A stretch of DNA of 64,000 bases from a bacterium (lineage in GTDB: Bacteria > Armatimonadota > JACIXR01): contig JACIXR010000006.1 in assembly GCA_014360495.1 (NCBI GenBank), forward strand, positions 124,001 to 188,000. Direction: 5' to 3'. The position numbers and the translations under genes are program-made. Shown piece after piece: positions 9,097 to 18,598 of this stretch. The notes below the pieces were generated by a model. It was not told the DNA's origin, made no database searches, and saw only the letters and a program-made list of their open reading frames with translations. Every line of letters starts with the position of its first letter. The stretch's first letter is position 1.

Positions 9097-12000
9097 TTAA
9101 AAGGACGTCTTCTCAATTTCTAAACTGCCCAAGAATTTCCCATATTCCCCAAACAGCTCTATCGCTTTCGGGGCTATGCCCTTGGGCGAGAAGTAGTGGG
9201 GGATATCAAAGACAACGATTCTGTCTCCATAGGGAAACGCCATATCTATTTGGCGCTTAAATCTCTCCCAATCGCAGGCATTGTATCTTGAATCAAAAGC
9301 CTCAACTTCAATCCAAAGTTCTTTCCCCGCCAATCTGCAATTCTCCGCCAACCACTCCTGACAAGCCTGCGAGCTCTGAAAATCGCTCAATCCCGTCCCT
9401 ATCCCATCAATCAAAAGAAAGACATCCGCCCTTGCCTCCGATATTGTGGGTAGCCAAAAAGGGGCGAGGAGCTCAGGCATCGCCCTGCGCCATTTACCGC
9501 CCTCATAGAGCAGATACAGCCCCACGGGAACAATCAGCTTCAGGGAACGAGAACGAGAGAAATCTGCGAAACGATTGATTAAATCTATCCAATCCCTCAC
9601 GGCAATTCCAGATTTATAATGGACCTCGGGAGGGAGATAGATTCCTTTGAAGGAGCTATGCCTCCCATATCTTTTGACCAATTCCTCCATCAGCTTGAAG
9701 GATTCTTCCTCCCATCTCCTCAATTCCTCCTTGCTTGGCTTGTCTGTGAGTAGGGGGAAAAGCCCGAGATAGACCTCGCCTTTCGCCTCATCTCCCGCCT
9801 TAAGAATAGCCTCTATTGGGTCCCTTCCTCTCCACTCCTCCATTTGAGGATAGATTTTTGAGGGATAGAGAGTCTGAAAAGCACCCTCTACCTCCCAACC
9901 AGCATATTGGATTATTTGACACTTCATCCCCAATTTAGCCAATTCCCTAACATTTCTTCTGATATCATCATCCCTCAAGAACTGCTTTGCCTGAACTTTG
10001 CTTATCTGCCAGAATCCACCCTGAAGAGGAGGTTTAATGGCGAAATCCCTTCCTATAAAAGCCCCATTTCCGCCCGTGCCGACATAGAGGCGAGACGGGT
10101 CAAATGGGTCTATGGAGATGCAGGAGATGTTGAGATGGCTGAGCCCTTCGTTCACCTTCCGCCAGGTCTTGCCTCCATCCGAGCTTTTGAGGACGCCCTC
10201 CGCGACGCAATCGTCGTGGTAGGGATGGTCGGTTGTAGTGGCATAGATGATTTCGCTGTTGGTTGGGCTGACAATGGCTGAGGAAACGAAATGATAATCA
10301 AGTATTCTCTCCCATCGCTTCCCTCCGTCCACGCTCTTGAACAACCCTCCGGGGTACATTCTTTGTTCCGCCTGCTCGTAATGTTCCCTTACCGCAAGAT
10401 AGAGCTTTGAGAAATCCTTCGGGTCGGCGATTATCGCCTGAATATTGGCGAAAATCCTTTCTTCATTCAGAAGCTTCCAGCTCTTCCCGCCGTCCTTCGT
10501 CTCATAAACTCCGGCGAATTTCGGGGAGCCGCCACATGCTACGATGATATGTTTTCCATTCCTGGGGTCAAGGAGAATTCCCCTCGGCTGTTTGACCGCC
10601 TCGGGAGGGAGGTCTCCATTTATGCTATGCCAGCTTTCCCCTCCATCCGTTGACTCATAGAAACCATAGCCGTTGACGGTCGCGAGCAATCTTCTCTTTC
10701 CCACCGGGCTTTTCAAATCAAGGATAATCTGCTTAACTTGTCCATTCGGCAGACCATTTCCCACGACCTCCCAGCTATTCCCTCCGTCGTTGCTCTTGCA
10801 TAAATATCCCTCATTCCAAGCCCATTGACCTGTTCCCGCCCAAATGGTCTTCGGAGATTTAGGGTCAACGACTACTGTAAAGCAATTACCCTCTCCCTTC
10901 ATCCCCTTATAGCTTCTCTTGAAGCTCAATCCTCCGTCATCGCTTATAAGGAGCCCGATATCAGCATAGCAAAGATAGAGGCGATTGCGCCTCACGGGGT
11001 CGGGGACGATTGAATTGAGGCAGGTGACTTCCAATCCATTGCCCTTGAATCTGCCATCGGGGTAGGTGATGCAGTAAGCTTGATGCCAGGATTCGCCTCC
11101 ATCGTCTGAGAGGAAGAGATGACCGCTTGTTCCGAAGGCGAGGCGTTTGGGGTCGGCGGGCGAGATAGCGAGGCATTCAACGGAGGGACCCCAGAAATCT
11201 ATCCATCCATAATCCATATTTTTATTTGGTGGGGACGGGCGGGAGACCCACTCCCAGCTTTCACCTCCATCCCTACTTCTATAAACGCCGGGGCACCACC
11301 AGGACCTCCCGCCCACATAGACGATATCCCCGTTCTGGGGGTCAACTACGAGCTCGTTATAATTGCTCTGTTCGTAGAGCGATTTCCCCACAATCTTCTT
11401 CAATCCCGAATCGCATTCCCGCCAAGTTCTTCCCGCATCATCGCTTCTAAAGACGCCTCCGTTCCAATTCTCTCCCTCCCTTGCGGTCGTTAAGAGGGTC
11501 AGATAGACCCTGTTAGGTTGGGAGGGGGCGAAGGCAAGCTCTTGGACTAAGAGTTGAGGAAGCCCATCATTTGATGGCTTCCAGGTTTTCCCTCCGTCAT
11601 CGCTTCTAAAGACCCCCTTATTCGTCGCGACCAGAATCACCCTCCCATCATCCGGCTTTATCTCAATATCATTTATAACAGCATCTGAGGGAAGCTGTCC
11701 AGCGTCAATTCTTTTCCAACTTATGCCTCCGTCCTCGCTTTTATAGATGGCGCCCTGTCCCTGAGCATTTCCGCCCTCCCTTGCTTGGCGAGGGCGTCCT
11801 ACTCCCGCGTATACGATGTTTGGATTTTGGTGGTCAAAGGCGATAGCTGATATGGGGGAGGAATAGGAATAGCGTTGGGGTGGAGGGAAGCCCTGGGTGA
11901 TTTTCTTCCAGGATTTTCCTTTATCGGTTGAGCGGAAGATACCTCCCTGCGTGCCGATGAGGATGATGTTGGGATTTTGGGGATTGGGGGCGATGCATTC

Positions 12001-12279
12001 AACGAAGTAATCCGTTAAGCCTTTGTTTTGGATTTTGAAATGTTTGCCGAAGTCAGTGGAGATATAGAAACCGCCGACATCGCAGCCGAGGAAAATTGTA
12101 TTGGGGTCTTTAGGGTGGAAGGCGAGGGATTGAATCCAGCCTCCTCCACCGGGACCGAAGTTTTTCCAGAGAATCTCCTGACTTTCCCTTGCTTCGCTTG
12201 CTTTTTGCTGAGCGAGAAGGGTAGGGAGGAGAGAGATGAAAAGATGTAAGAGGATGGCGAGCGATTTACTCATCATCAT
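9097..12279 (-). CDS. Secreted BNR/sortilin-type beta-propeller with C-terminal DUF4434 TIM-barrel
   Basis: A 1060-residue protein with a signal peptide (LAILLHLFISLLPTLLAQ). Residues of about 35-760 consist of many BNR/Asp-box repeats (STDKGKSW, SEDGGISW, SDDGGKTW, SVDGGKRW), as in VPS10/sortilin-type propellers and GH74-like enzymes. The last 300 residues (RDDDIRRNVRELAKLGMKCQ onwards) resemble DUF4434, a glycoside-hydrolase-like barrel. It is probably extracellular and handles polysaccharide or glycan. It sits between CRISPR-1 and CRISPR-2 on the same strand but has no link to immunity that I can see. No clear ribosome-binding site precedes MMMSKS. Confidence 0.75.
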   Translation of the reverse strand: MMMSKSLAILLHLFISLLPTLLAQQKASEARESQEILWKNFGPGGGGWIQSLAFHPKDPNTIFLGCDVGGFYISTDFGKHFKIQNKGLTDYFVECIAPNPQNPNIILIGTQGGIFRSTDKGKSWKKITQGFPPPQRYSYSSPISAIAFDHQNPNIVYAGVGRPRQAREGGNAQGQGAIYKSEDGGISWKRIDAGQLPSDAVINDIEIKPDDGRVILVATNKGVFRSDDGGKTWKPSNDGLPQLLVQELAFAPSQPNRVYLTLLTTAREGENWNGGVFRSDDAGRTWRECDSGLKKIVGKSLYEQSNYNELVVDPQNGDIVYVGGRSWWCPGVYRSRDGGESWEWVSRPSPPNKNMDYGWIDFWGPSVECLAISPADPKRLAFGTSGHLFLSDDGGESWHQAYCITYPDGRFKGNGLEVTCLNSIVPDPVRRNRLYLCYADIGLLISDDGGLSFKRSYKGMKGEGNCFTVVVDPKSPKTIWAGTGQWAWNEGYLCKSNDGGNSWEVVGNGLPNGQVKQIILDLKSPVGKRRLLATVNGYGFYESTDGGESWHSINGDLPPEAVKQPRGILLDPRNGKHIIVACGGSPKFAGVYETKDGGKSWKLLNEERIFANIQAIIADPKDFSKLYLAVREHYEQAEQRMYPGGLFKSVDGGKRWERILDYHFVSSAIVSPTNSEIIYATTTDHPYHDDCVAEGVLKSSDGGKTWRKVNEGLSHLNISCISIDPFDPSRLYVGTGGNGAFIGRDFAIKPPLQGGFWQISKVQAKQFLRDDDIRRNVRELAKLGMKCQIIQYAGWEVEGAFQTLYPSKIYPQMEEWRGRDPIEAILKAGDEAKGEVYLGLFPLLTDKPSKEELRRWEEESFKLMEELVKRYGRHSSFKGIYLPPEVHYKSGIAVRDWIDLINRFADFSRSRSLKLIVPVGLYLLYEGGKWRRAMPELLAPFWLPTISEARADVFLLIDGIGTGLSDFQSSQACQEWLAENCRLAGKELWIEVEAFDSRYNACDWERFKRQIDMAFPYGDRIVVFDIPHYFSPKGIAPKAIELFGEYGKFLGSLEIEKTSF

Positions 12280-12370
12280 TCACGGGATAATTTTACAAAA
12301 CCGGACGACTTCCCGCAATCAGTGTTTCGAGAAGAGGGAAAAAGAATAAAGAGGAAATAATCAATTTTAC

Positions 12371-12400
12371 AAGAAAATTCCGCACTGGTTGGATTTTGAA
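12371..12400 (-). repeat. Highly decayed CRISPR-2 repeat at the old end
   Basis: About 18 of 30 positions match the repeat of CRISPR-2 (ATTCC, TGGTT and GGATT blocks in the right register). A spacer-sized gap of 39 bases separates it from the next repeat at 12440. I infer an older, mutated trailer repeat. The rest of 12280-12439 holds nothing recognisable. Confidence 0.5.
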
Positions 12401-12439
12401 AAACTAAAAATGCGCGAACGCCTACAATCCAAGCAACCC

Positions 12440-14037
12440 ATCACCATTCCACAATGGTTCGATTGAGACGAATGATTAAGAAACAAGGATTTATACAGTT
12501 TGAATAGTTTCCATTCCACTATGGTTCGATTGAGACTGTATACTTTGGTCTTTCTCATCGGATTTCAGCAATCCATTTTCCATTCCACTATGGTTCGATT
12601 GAGACTATCAGGAAAAATCCTTATAAAATAGAGCCTTTTACTATTTCCATTCCACTATGGTTCGATTGAGACTGACAAGATGATGACAATAGCAGTTGAC
12701 AAACTTGTAATTTCCATTCCACTATGGTTCGATTGAGACACACTCAAAGGCGTCCGAGTTTCCTTACTGTCCCCTTTGTTTCCATTCCACTATGGTTCGA
12801 TTGAGACTAGCAAGAAAGAAACTTGACAAGGTTGCCAAGGCAAAATTTCCATTCCACTATGGTTCGATTGAGACACTGAAGGTTGTTGGACACACACTGG
12901 GCAGACTTGCCCGATTTCCATTCCACTATGGTTCGATTGAGACTTCTTGTTAGAAAGGCGTGCGACTATGGTCAGGAGTATATTTCCATTCCACTATGGT
13001 TCGATTGAGACAATACCATCCCGTCTGCAACGCCATCGCCCACGGGTATTTCCATTCCACTATGGTTCGATTGAGACCGATTTCCCAGGTCCTAACCTGC
13101 TCAATGTTAACCTCGTTATTTCCATTCCACTATGGTTCGATTGAGACGAGGCAGAAGAAATAAAGGGGCAAATTTATGTGAGAATTAAAGACAATTTCCA
13201 TTCCACTATGGTTCGATTGAGACTAAAGGAGGTGTTTTTGATGCGTGTAGAGTATGACAGTTTCCATTCCACTATGGTTCGATTGAGACCTCCAGATGGG
13301 TGGACTATTTTGCCTCAGCGGGAGCAGGTTTCCATTCCACTATGGTTCGATTGAGACCTCTGCCACGGGGAAAATCTAAACTCATTATGCCTAATGACGT
13401 TTCCATTCCACTATGGTTCGATTGAGACAACATTGACTTACAATGCAACAGGTTCAATACCAGCATTTCCATTCCACTATGGTTCGATTGAGACTTATGA
13501 GGCTATCCAGACTTATTTGAACACTTTATCCATTTCCATTCCACTATGGTTCGATTGAGACCAAACAAGCAAAGAAGGAGGTGAACAAGAATGACCCAAC
13601 CTCTATTTCCATTCCACTATGGTTCGATTGAGACGAGATGGAACTAAAAGGTCTCTCACGCAAGGCGTGGGATTTCCATTCCACTATGGTTCGATTGAGA
13701 CTGTGCCAGCCTGTCGGCGTCTTCTGGCGTGTATCCGAGCATCATTTCCATTCCACTATGGTTCGATTGAGACTAGAACAGGGCACCCGTCTCCTAGGAG
13801 TGTTGGTCCTATTTCCATTCCATTATGGTTCGATTGACAGATTAATTGGGAGGAGTTTCAAGAGAAGAAGCTGGAATTTCCATTCCATTATGGTTCGATT
13901 GACCTGAAGAGGGCGAGAGGCGGTATATCCAGCTATGCGAATTTCCATTCCACTATGGTTCGATTGAGACGGTTCCTTCGGCTGGTGGAAGCCGCGAACG
14001 AAGTCTGATTTCCATTCCACTATGGTCCGATTGAGAC
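12440..14037 (-). CRISPR. CRISPR-2: about 24 repeats downstream of the type III-A operon
   Basis: The 30-base repeats begin ATTTCCATTCC and end GGTTCGATTGAGAC on the + strand; on the - strand the end is GGAATGGAAAT, the crRNA-handle side. Spacers are about 35-46 bases. The leftmost repeat (12440-12469) is degenerate. Near the leader, repeats at 13811 and 13876 share CATTATGG and lack two bases (GATTGAC), and the last repeat (14008-14037) has a T-to-C change. The leader lies at right, so transcription is leftward. Confidence 0.97.
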
Positions 14038-14431
14038 CCAGTTTTCACACTGTTATTTTTATTTATTTTCAATCTTCTTTTATTAATTATATCATCAAAT
14101 ATATATTATGCAACTATTTTCTTTTAGAAATTCTTCTCTTCAATCTTTTTCCCTCTCTCCCTTTACTTTTCTCTAACTCAATTTTTCCCTATTTTCCAAA
14201 AATCTCCGATAACGCATTTTCCCTTAGGAGGTCTTTGGAAATTGATTTTTAAAAAATCCCTTTAATATTTGCATATATCAACAAGTTGAAAGACAATTAC
14301 CTAATTAAAGCTATATTTTTGTCTTATATCATTAAATATCATCAAAAATCCTCTAAAATCACAAAATTGAGGTTTACATTTTTGAAATAAAACCAAATGG
14401 TGTTACGAATTTTCTCGCGATCTTTGGAAAT
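14038..14431 (-). promoter_or_regulatory. CRISPR-2 leader (394 bp, shared with CRISPR-4)
   Basis: An AT-rich block directly follows the last repeat. It is colinear and nearly identical (three differences seen) to 31267-31660; its first 191 bases also match 22374-22564. The motif TCTTTGGAAAT occurs as a direct repeat at about 14231 and 14421. The remaining 14432-14504 leads to the end of the CARF-HEPN gene with nothing recognisable. Confidence 0.85.
14086..14113 (-). promoter_or_regulatory. CRISPR-2 pre-crRNA promoter
   Basis: On the - strand TTGCAT (14113-14108) and TATAAT (14091-14086) are separated by 16 bases. Transcription would begin about 40 bases before the first repeat. The same elements occur at equal offset in the leaders of CRISPR-3 and CRISPR-4. 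Confidence 0.75.
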
Positions 14432-14504
14432 TTTTCTGCCTGCACATCGCTTATTTGTGGTCTTTACTTCTCTGGATATCTGTTATAATCCTCCCCTTTA
14501 AACC

Positions 14505-15797
14505 TCACACACCTGCTGAGGATAAAAGCCTATTTATCTCCTCTAAACTGTTCGGCAACTGCTTCGGCTCTTTGTATCCTCCTTTCAATATCTCTTTCAA
14601 ACAGTGCTTTATAAAGCCCTCTATCCTTGCCTTGATTATCGTATCATATTCCTCCTTTTTAATGCTCCTGAATCCGTGGGCGAGAATGCTCTGATTTCGC
14701 CACCTCAACGCATCCTTCAAATCATCCTCGCTTCCCTTGAAAAACTTTCCTACCTCATCACCTAACTCACAGAGCAACTCGTAATCCTCCACCAATCCGA
14801 GCTTTATCTTCCCGTCCTTTCTCTTTTTCTCATATGTTTCCTTCAATTTTTTTGGAATTTTCTCTATATCCACATCCCAAGCTTTTATCTCATGACACAG
14901 CAACAACCTAAGCTGAGCAAGCGCCTCCATAGCCCTGTAAAGCCTCGCAGTTGCATCATCAAATCTTCCCCTCACCGCACAGCGCTCCGCGTTCAAAAGC
15001 AAATCCTGAACAATAGCATATTGGGAATGCTTGTCCTTTGAATAGATGGTGATTTCCCTTTCCTCAACTTCCTTCTCGAAATCCTTCTCAAGCATCATCC
15101 TATCTGCAGCTACCCTATCCCAGAAGGAAACATAATCATTCCAAAACGCCTTCTTAAAGGGCTCAATACGTATAATAGCATTTATAGAATCATAAGCATC
15201 CCAGAGCCTAAACGCATTGATTATTCTCCGTTTCTTCTTTAAATCCTCTCGCAAATCAGTGGGAAAATGATAATTTACGAGGGCGGAACTAATGTTCTCC
15301 TCGGCGCTCGTATAATGGTAATATTTAAGAAGGGAATCAACTAGCGAGAGCAATTCCTCATAGTAAGGGAAGGAAAGATGGATTTTGCAAGTTGTTTCGC
15401 CTTCTTTTACCGCTACCAGGTTTCTTCTAATCCCCGTCGTCAAAAAAATTCCTAAATTCAAATGGGTGGCAACCCAGAAAAGAGAGGCGGACATCGTCTT
15501 CGTCCCTCCTGTGTAATCCACTACTATATCTGCTCCCGGTTTATCCCTTTTCAAATCTTCAATCTTGTTGAGCATCCTGCTTATACAACTCTCGGGGTCA
15601 TCTGGTTTGACCATTAGTATTTCGTGCTTGATTTCCCCCGTTTTACTTAAAATAGAGGGCAGGGTAGTATCAGAGCCTTGTGTTTGTCCATCAGCCTCAG
15701 TGCAGATGAACAAAACGAAATCGGGCTTTATCCTGTTAATGGCAGTGACCAAGGGTTCTGGGCTTCCGCCAACCGTCAAAACCAAAATCTTTTCCAT
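14505..15797 (-). CDS. csm6: CARF-HEPN CRISPR effector, Csm6-like (Cas02710/TIGR02710 type)
   Basis: A 430-residue protein that probably acts as a cyclic-oligoadenylate-activated RNase. The N-terminal CARF-like domain shows MEKILVLTVGGSPEPLVTAI and DYTGGTKTMSASLFWVATHL, the signature of the TIGR02710 family. The C-terminal half is helical and contains ALRWRNQSILAHGF with Arg-x6-His, the catalytic HEPN motif. It is the last gene of the III-A operon, starting 3 bases beyond csm5, so Cas10 would make its activator. It may be a Csm6 relative rather than a true orthologue. Confidence 0.85.
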   Translation of the reverse strand: MEKILVLTVGGSPEPLVTAINRIKPDFVLFICTEADGQTQGSDTTLPSILSKTGEIKHEILMVKPDDPESCISRMLNKIEDLKRDKPGADIVVDYTGGTKTMSASLFWVATHLNLGIFLTTGIRRNLVAVKEGETTCKIHLSFPYYEELLSLVDSLLKYYHYTSAEENISSALVNYHFPTDLREDLKKKRRIINAFRLWDAYDSINAIIRIEPFKKAFWNDYVSFWDRVAADRMMLEKDFEKEVEEREITIYSKDKHSQYAIVQDLLLNAERCAVRGRFDDATARLYRAMEALAQLRLLLCHEIKAWDVDIEKIPKKLKETYEKKRKDGKIKLGLVEDYELLCELGDEVGKFFKGSEDDLKDALRWRNQSILAHGFRSIKKEEYDTIIKARIEGFIKHCLKEILKGGYKEPKQLPNSLEEINRLLSSAGV

Positions 15798-15800
15798 TGT

Positions 15801-16901
15801 CTATCTCACTTCCTGCAAAAGCACCCAGCCGAACGGAGTATAAGTATATCTTTCTTTTTCTTTTCTCTTCAAGAACCTTCTCGTCATAGGAAACCTTTCC
15901 CTATGGCTCCTTTTGAAGAAATGTTGCCTTATATCTTCCCTTAAATCTTCTGGGAGAGCCAACCATATCGTCGTGGAGGGCAAGCCTCCACCCCATCCTA
16001 TCCTCAATAAATAACCCTTTCCCTTCGTATCCTTCAAAAGCCATTCATAGAAACCCTTTGAAACTTTCTCTCCCTCTTGCAATTCCGCCTCCGCAACCTT
16101 GCGATAGAAGGCGTCAACCTTTGAGAGGAAATCCTCAAAGCTATTGAACAAAGGATTTCCCGCCCTTTTGAATAGCTCAAAAAGCGATTCATCAAATGAG
16201 ATATTAAGCTTCGTCGCCTGCATCTTTCTCACGAATTCAAGGTAAGTAGATATCTTAGGGCGAGGCTTCCCCCTCGCGAGCGTCTCCTCTTCTCCCACAC
16301 ATAGAGAATCCCTTTCCCAAGGTTCCGCATCGCTCACTTTTATTACCCTTAAAATATCCGTATTGGGTGACCTCTGCTTGTTCTCCAAGCGATAATCTTC
16401 AAATATATCCTTATCCAATTCGTTATCCATCTCTTTTGCTTTTTTCCTTTCCTCCTTTAATGCTGACCGCACCTTCCACAACAAATCACTGTTTCTCACC
16501 ACAGCATCATACCACAACGAGGTTCTCATTGCTCCCTTTATAGCTGTTCCCGGTATAAACGGTCTCTGATAGGCATCCCTCGTGAAGGGACGCATCTGCC
16601 TCCCCGCCGGAAGATGACAGACGAGCTCACAGGAATATAGGGCAATCCTCTCTATAAGGGGAGGAGAAAGAAGCCCTTTGTGGGAAAGATAATTTGTTAG
16701 GGAAAAGCCAGGCTGTTCAAATCCTTTTAGGAAATCAGGCAAAAGCCCCTTTTCCTGCAAGAACTTACCCAACTCCCCCTCCCTAATGACGAACAATTTC
16801 CCATCGTGAATTATATAATCAAAGGGGAAGAGCGCCTGAAACCTCCCGCCGATATGGATTGGCGACAAAGGCAATAATTTAAATTTATGCACCCTGATCA
16901 T
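15801..16901 (-). CDS. csm5: Csm5, type III-A RAMP protein
   Basis: A 366-residue RAMP that caps the 3' end of the Csm complex on the crRNA. It begins with KFKLLPLSPIHIGG and contains the hallmark YQRPFIPGTAIKGAMRTSLW near residue 112, plus a C-terminal glycine-rich segment LLRIGWGGGL. Its ATG overlaps the csm4 stop by 4 bases. The segment CHLPAGRQM just before the hallmark is encoded by a short inverted repeat (about 16592-16616) and looks inserted compared with usual Csm5. Confidence 0.92.
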   Translation of the reverse strand: MIRVHKFKLLPLSPIHIGGRFQALFPFDYIIHDGKLFVIREGELGKFLQEKGLLPDFLKGFEQPGFSLTNYLSHKGLLSPPLIERIALYSCELVCHLPAGRQMRPFTRDAYQRPFIPGTAIKGAMRTSLWYDAVVRNSDLLWKVRSALKEERKKAKEMDNELDKDIFEDYRLENKQRSPNTDILRVIKVSDAEPWERDSLCVGEEETLARGKPRPKISTYLEFVRKMQATKLNISFDESLFELFKRAGNPLFNSFEDFLSKVDAFYRKVAEAELQEGEKVSKGFYEWLLKDTKGKGYLLRIGWGGGLPSTTIWLALPEDLREDIRQHFFKRSHRERFPMTRRFLKRKEKERYTYTPFGWVLLQEVR

Positions 16902-17806
16902 CTCATTATCACCCCCACGGGGAAAGCAAATGCATAGCGGTAGACTTTGTGAGAAAATCCGTTCGGCGTCAAATCAACCAATTGCCCTCTAATTGGCTTG
17001 TAGAAAACCGAGCCCTCGCTCAACATCCAAATCCTTTTCCTCCTTCCCTGCCTTCTCTCAAATATTGAAGATGTCCATCCGCCCCGCAGGGATAGATTAT
17101 ATCTACAATTAGCGAGGTCTATTTCCTCGCTCGGTGCGGGAACAACGGGGCTGAGGGTGAGGATGGCGGATGAATCGGGAGGTGGGAATAGGCTTTTCTC
17201 CTCAATTTCCACTTTGAAGTAGCCATAGCCAAGGGAACGCTCCCCGCCAATTCCCATATCTCCCAAGAGCTGAAGGGCGCCCTTGAATTTCTCCAGCATC
17301 TCCTCAGCGTGGAGGCGAAGGAGGAAGAAGAGCCCGCTTCCCTCTGGGAAGAAAAGGGCGGAGCGATGGTAAATCTGCGAGCTCATGTTTAACCTATCCA
17401 GCACCACGCTCGGCAGAACCTCAACCTCTGGCTCAAATTTCTCAAATGGGTAGGAGATTTCTTCCCCTTTTATCCATTGTGTAAATGTTTGCAAGGGGAT
17501 GAATTTGCGTTTCTTCAACTCTTTTCTGAACTTTTCTTGGATTCTTGGCGTGGTGAGGGGAGGTGGGAAGAAGAGGATGTCTTTGTTAAATGGGAAAGCG
17601 GAGGAGATGAGGAACGGTGGGGAGGAGAGGAAAGAATTTAAGAGGGATTCAAGCTGGTCCTTACCGAAGAGGGCGCCATATGCGTTGCAGAAGGCGGAGA
17701 ACAACAGGTCGGCAGGAACATAGGATTGGGTTGCCTCCAATCCTATCCCTGGCTCGCCTATATGGAAGGGGGAAATCGGCTTGAGCTTAACGAGATATTC
17801 TTTCAT
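16898..17806 (-). CDS. csm4: Csm4, type III-A RAMP protein
   Basis: A 302-residue RAMP that binds the 5' handle of the crRNA next to Cas10. It has KLKPISPFHIGEPGIGLE at the N-terminus, YVPADLLFSAFCNAY near residue 30 and the glycine-rich motif MGIGGERSLGYGYFKVE. The start overlaps csm3 by 20 bases and the end overlaps csm5 by 4, so the genes are translationally coupled. Confidence 0.92.
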   Translation of the reverse strand: MKEYLVKLKPISPFHIGEPGIGLEATQSYVPADLLFSAFCNAYGALFGKDQLESLLNSFLSSPPFLISSAFPFNKDILFFPPPLTTPRIQEKFRKELKKRKFIPLQTFTQWIKGEEISYPFEKFEPEVEVLPSVVLDRLNMSSQIYHRSALFFPEGSGLFFLLRLHAEEMLEKFKGALQLLGDMGIGGERSLGYGYFKVEIEEKSLFPPPDSSAILTLSPVVPAPSEEIDLANCRYNLSLRGGWTSSIFERRQGRRKRIWMLSEGSVFYKPIRGQLVDLTPNGFSHKVYRYAFAFPVGVIMR

Positions 17807-18596
17807 TATCAGAACTGGCTATAAAATCGGCTATCTCCTGAAGCTTAGAAAGCGCTCCATCTATATCTTCCACTTGCCATTGCTTTTTGAACTCCTCATT
17901 CCCCGTGGCATACCAATCTCCCTTGCGACATTCAATCGTTGAGAGCTTAAATTTGACTTTTCCATAGCCACGGGAGCCGTGTCCACCGAGATAATCGTCC
18001 TCCAAGAGGCGCATAGCGGTGAAGAGATTTTTCAAATCCTCCTTCAAGTCTTCCTTTTTCTCAATGGTATAGATGATTTCAAGCTTGAAGAAGGAGCCGG
18101 CGGGAACCCTCTCAATTTGGCGAGGATTGGCGGCGGAAGTTATCCTATCAATGGCGTTCTCAAATTTCCATTCGGTAAAGCGAAGCCCCGTTTCTATTTC
18201 CTCCAATTTCTCCTTGCTCTCATCTGTGAGGAAAAGGTCTCGCACGGCGAGGCGTGAGGGGATATTTTCTCCTTCATCCTTCATGGGAGTGGAGCCGAAG
18301 AGACGACATATCTCGCAGTTCTTATCTGAGCAGGCGTGTATCATCACTGGTTCATCATTAGGTCCAATATTTCTATTTATTGGCTTCTTCATTTTCCTCT
18401 CCAAGAGGGAACGCATCTTTCCCTTGAGGGAGCTTCCCGGGACATAGGGGAATTCACTGATGGGGTCGCGCACAACTGGCAAATCTACCCCGCCTATTTT
18501 CATAGCCTCCCTCCTCGCCCCTATGTGAAGCCCGGTTAAACATTTCATCTTACCTTCAATGACAACCTTGCCGAGAATCGGACGCTCTCCCTGCAT
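17787..18596 (-). CDS. csm3: Csm3, backbone RAMP and target-RNA nuclease
   Basis: A 269-residue RAMP forming the Csm filament backbone, which cuts target RNA every six bases. It carries CLTGLHIGARREAMKIGG followed by VDLPVVRDP, with Asp38 at the position of the known catalytic Asp, and FPYVPGSSLKGKMRSLLER. The Cys-rich segment CSDKNCEICRLFG is typical, and GGHGSRGYGKVKF is the C-terminal glycine loop. RNase activity is therefore expected. It starts 2 bases past csm2. Confidence 0.95.
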   Translation of the reverse strand: MQGERPILGKVVIEGKMKCLTGLHIGARREAMKIGGVDLPVVRDPISEFPYVPGSSLKGKMRSLLERKMKKPINRNIGPNDEPVMIHACSDKNCEICRLFGSTPMKDEGENIPSRLAVRDLFLTDESKEKLEEIETGLRFTEWKFENAIDRITSAANPRQIERVPAGSFFKLEIIYTIEKKEDLKEDLKNLFTAMRLLEDDYLGGHGSRGYGKVKFKLSTIECRKGDWYATGNEEFKKQWQVEDIDGALSKLQEIADFIASSDNERISR

Positions 18597-18598
18597 AG

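Noticed and set aside
12947-14020. Open reading frames inside the CRISPR arrays repeating NRTIVEWK, HSTMVRLR or KPTYKGLK
   Set aside because: They are translations of the CRISPR repeat in several frames, not genes.
14250-14470. An open frame in the CRISPR-2 leader extension on the - strand
   Set aside because: It is AT-rich, has no start signal and no recognisable similarity; the sequence is shared leader DNA.
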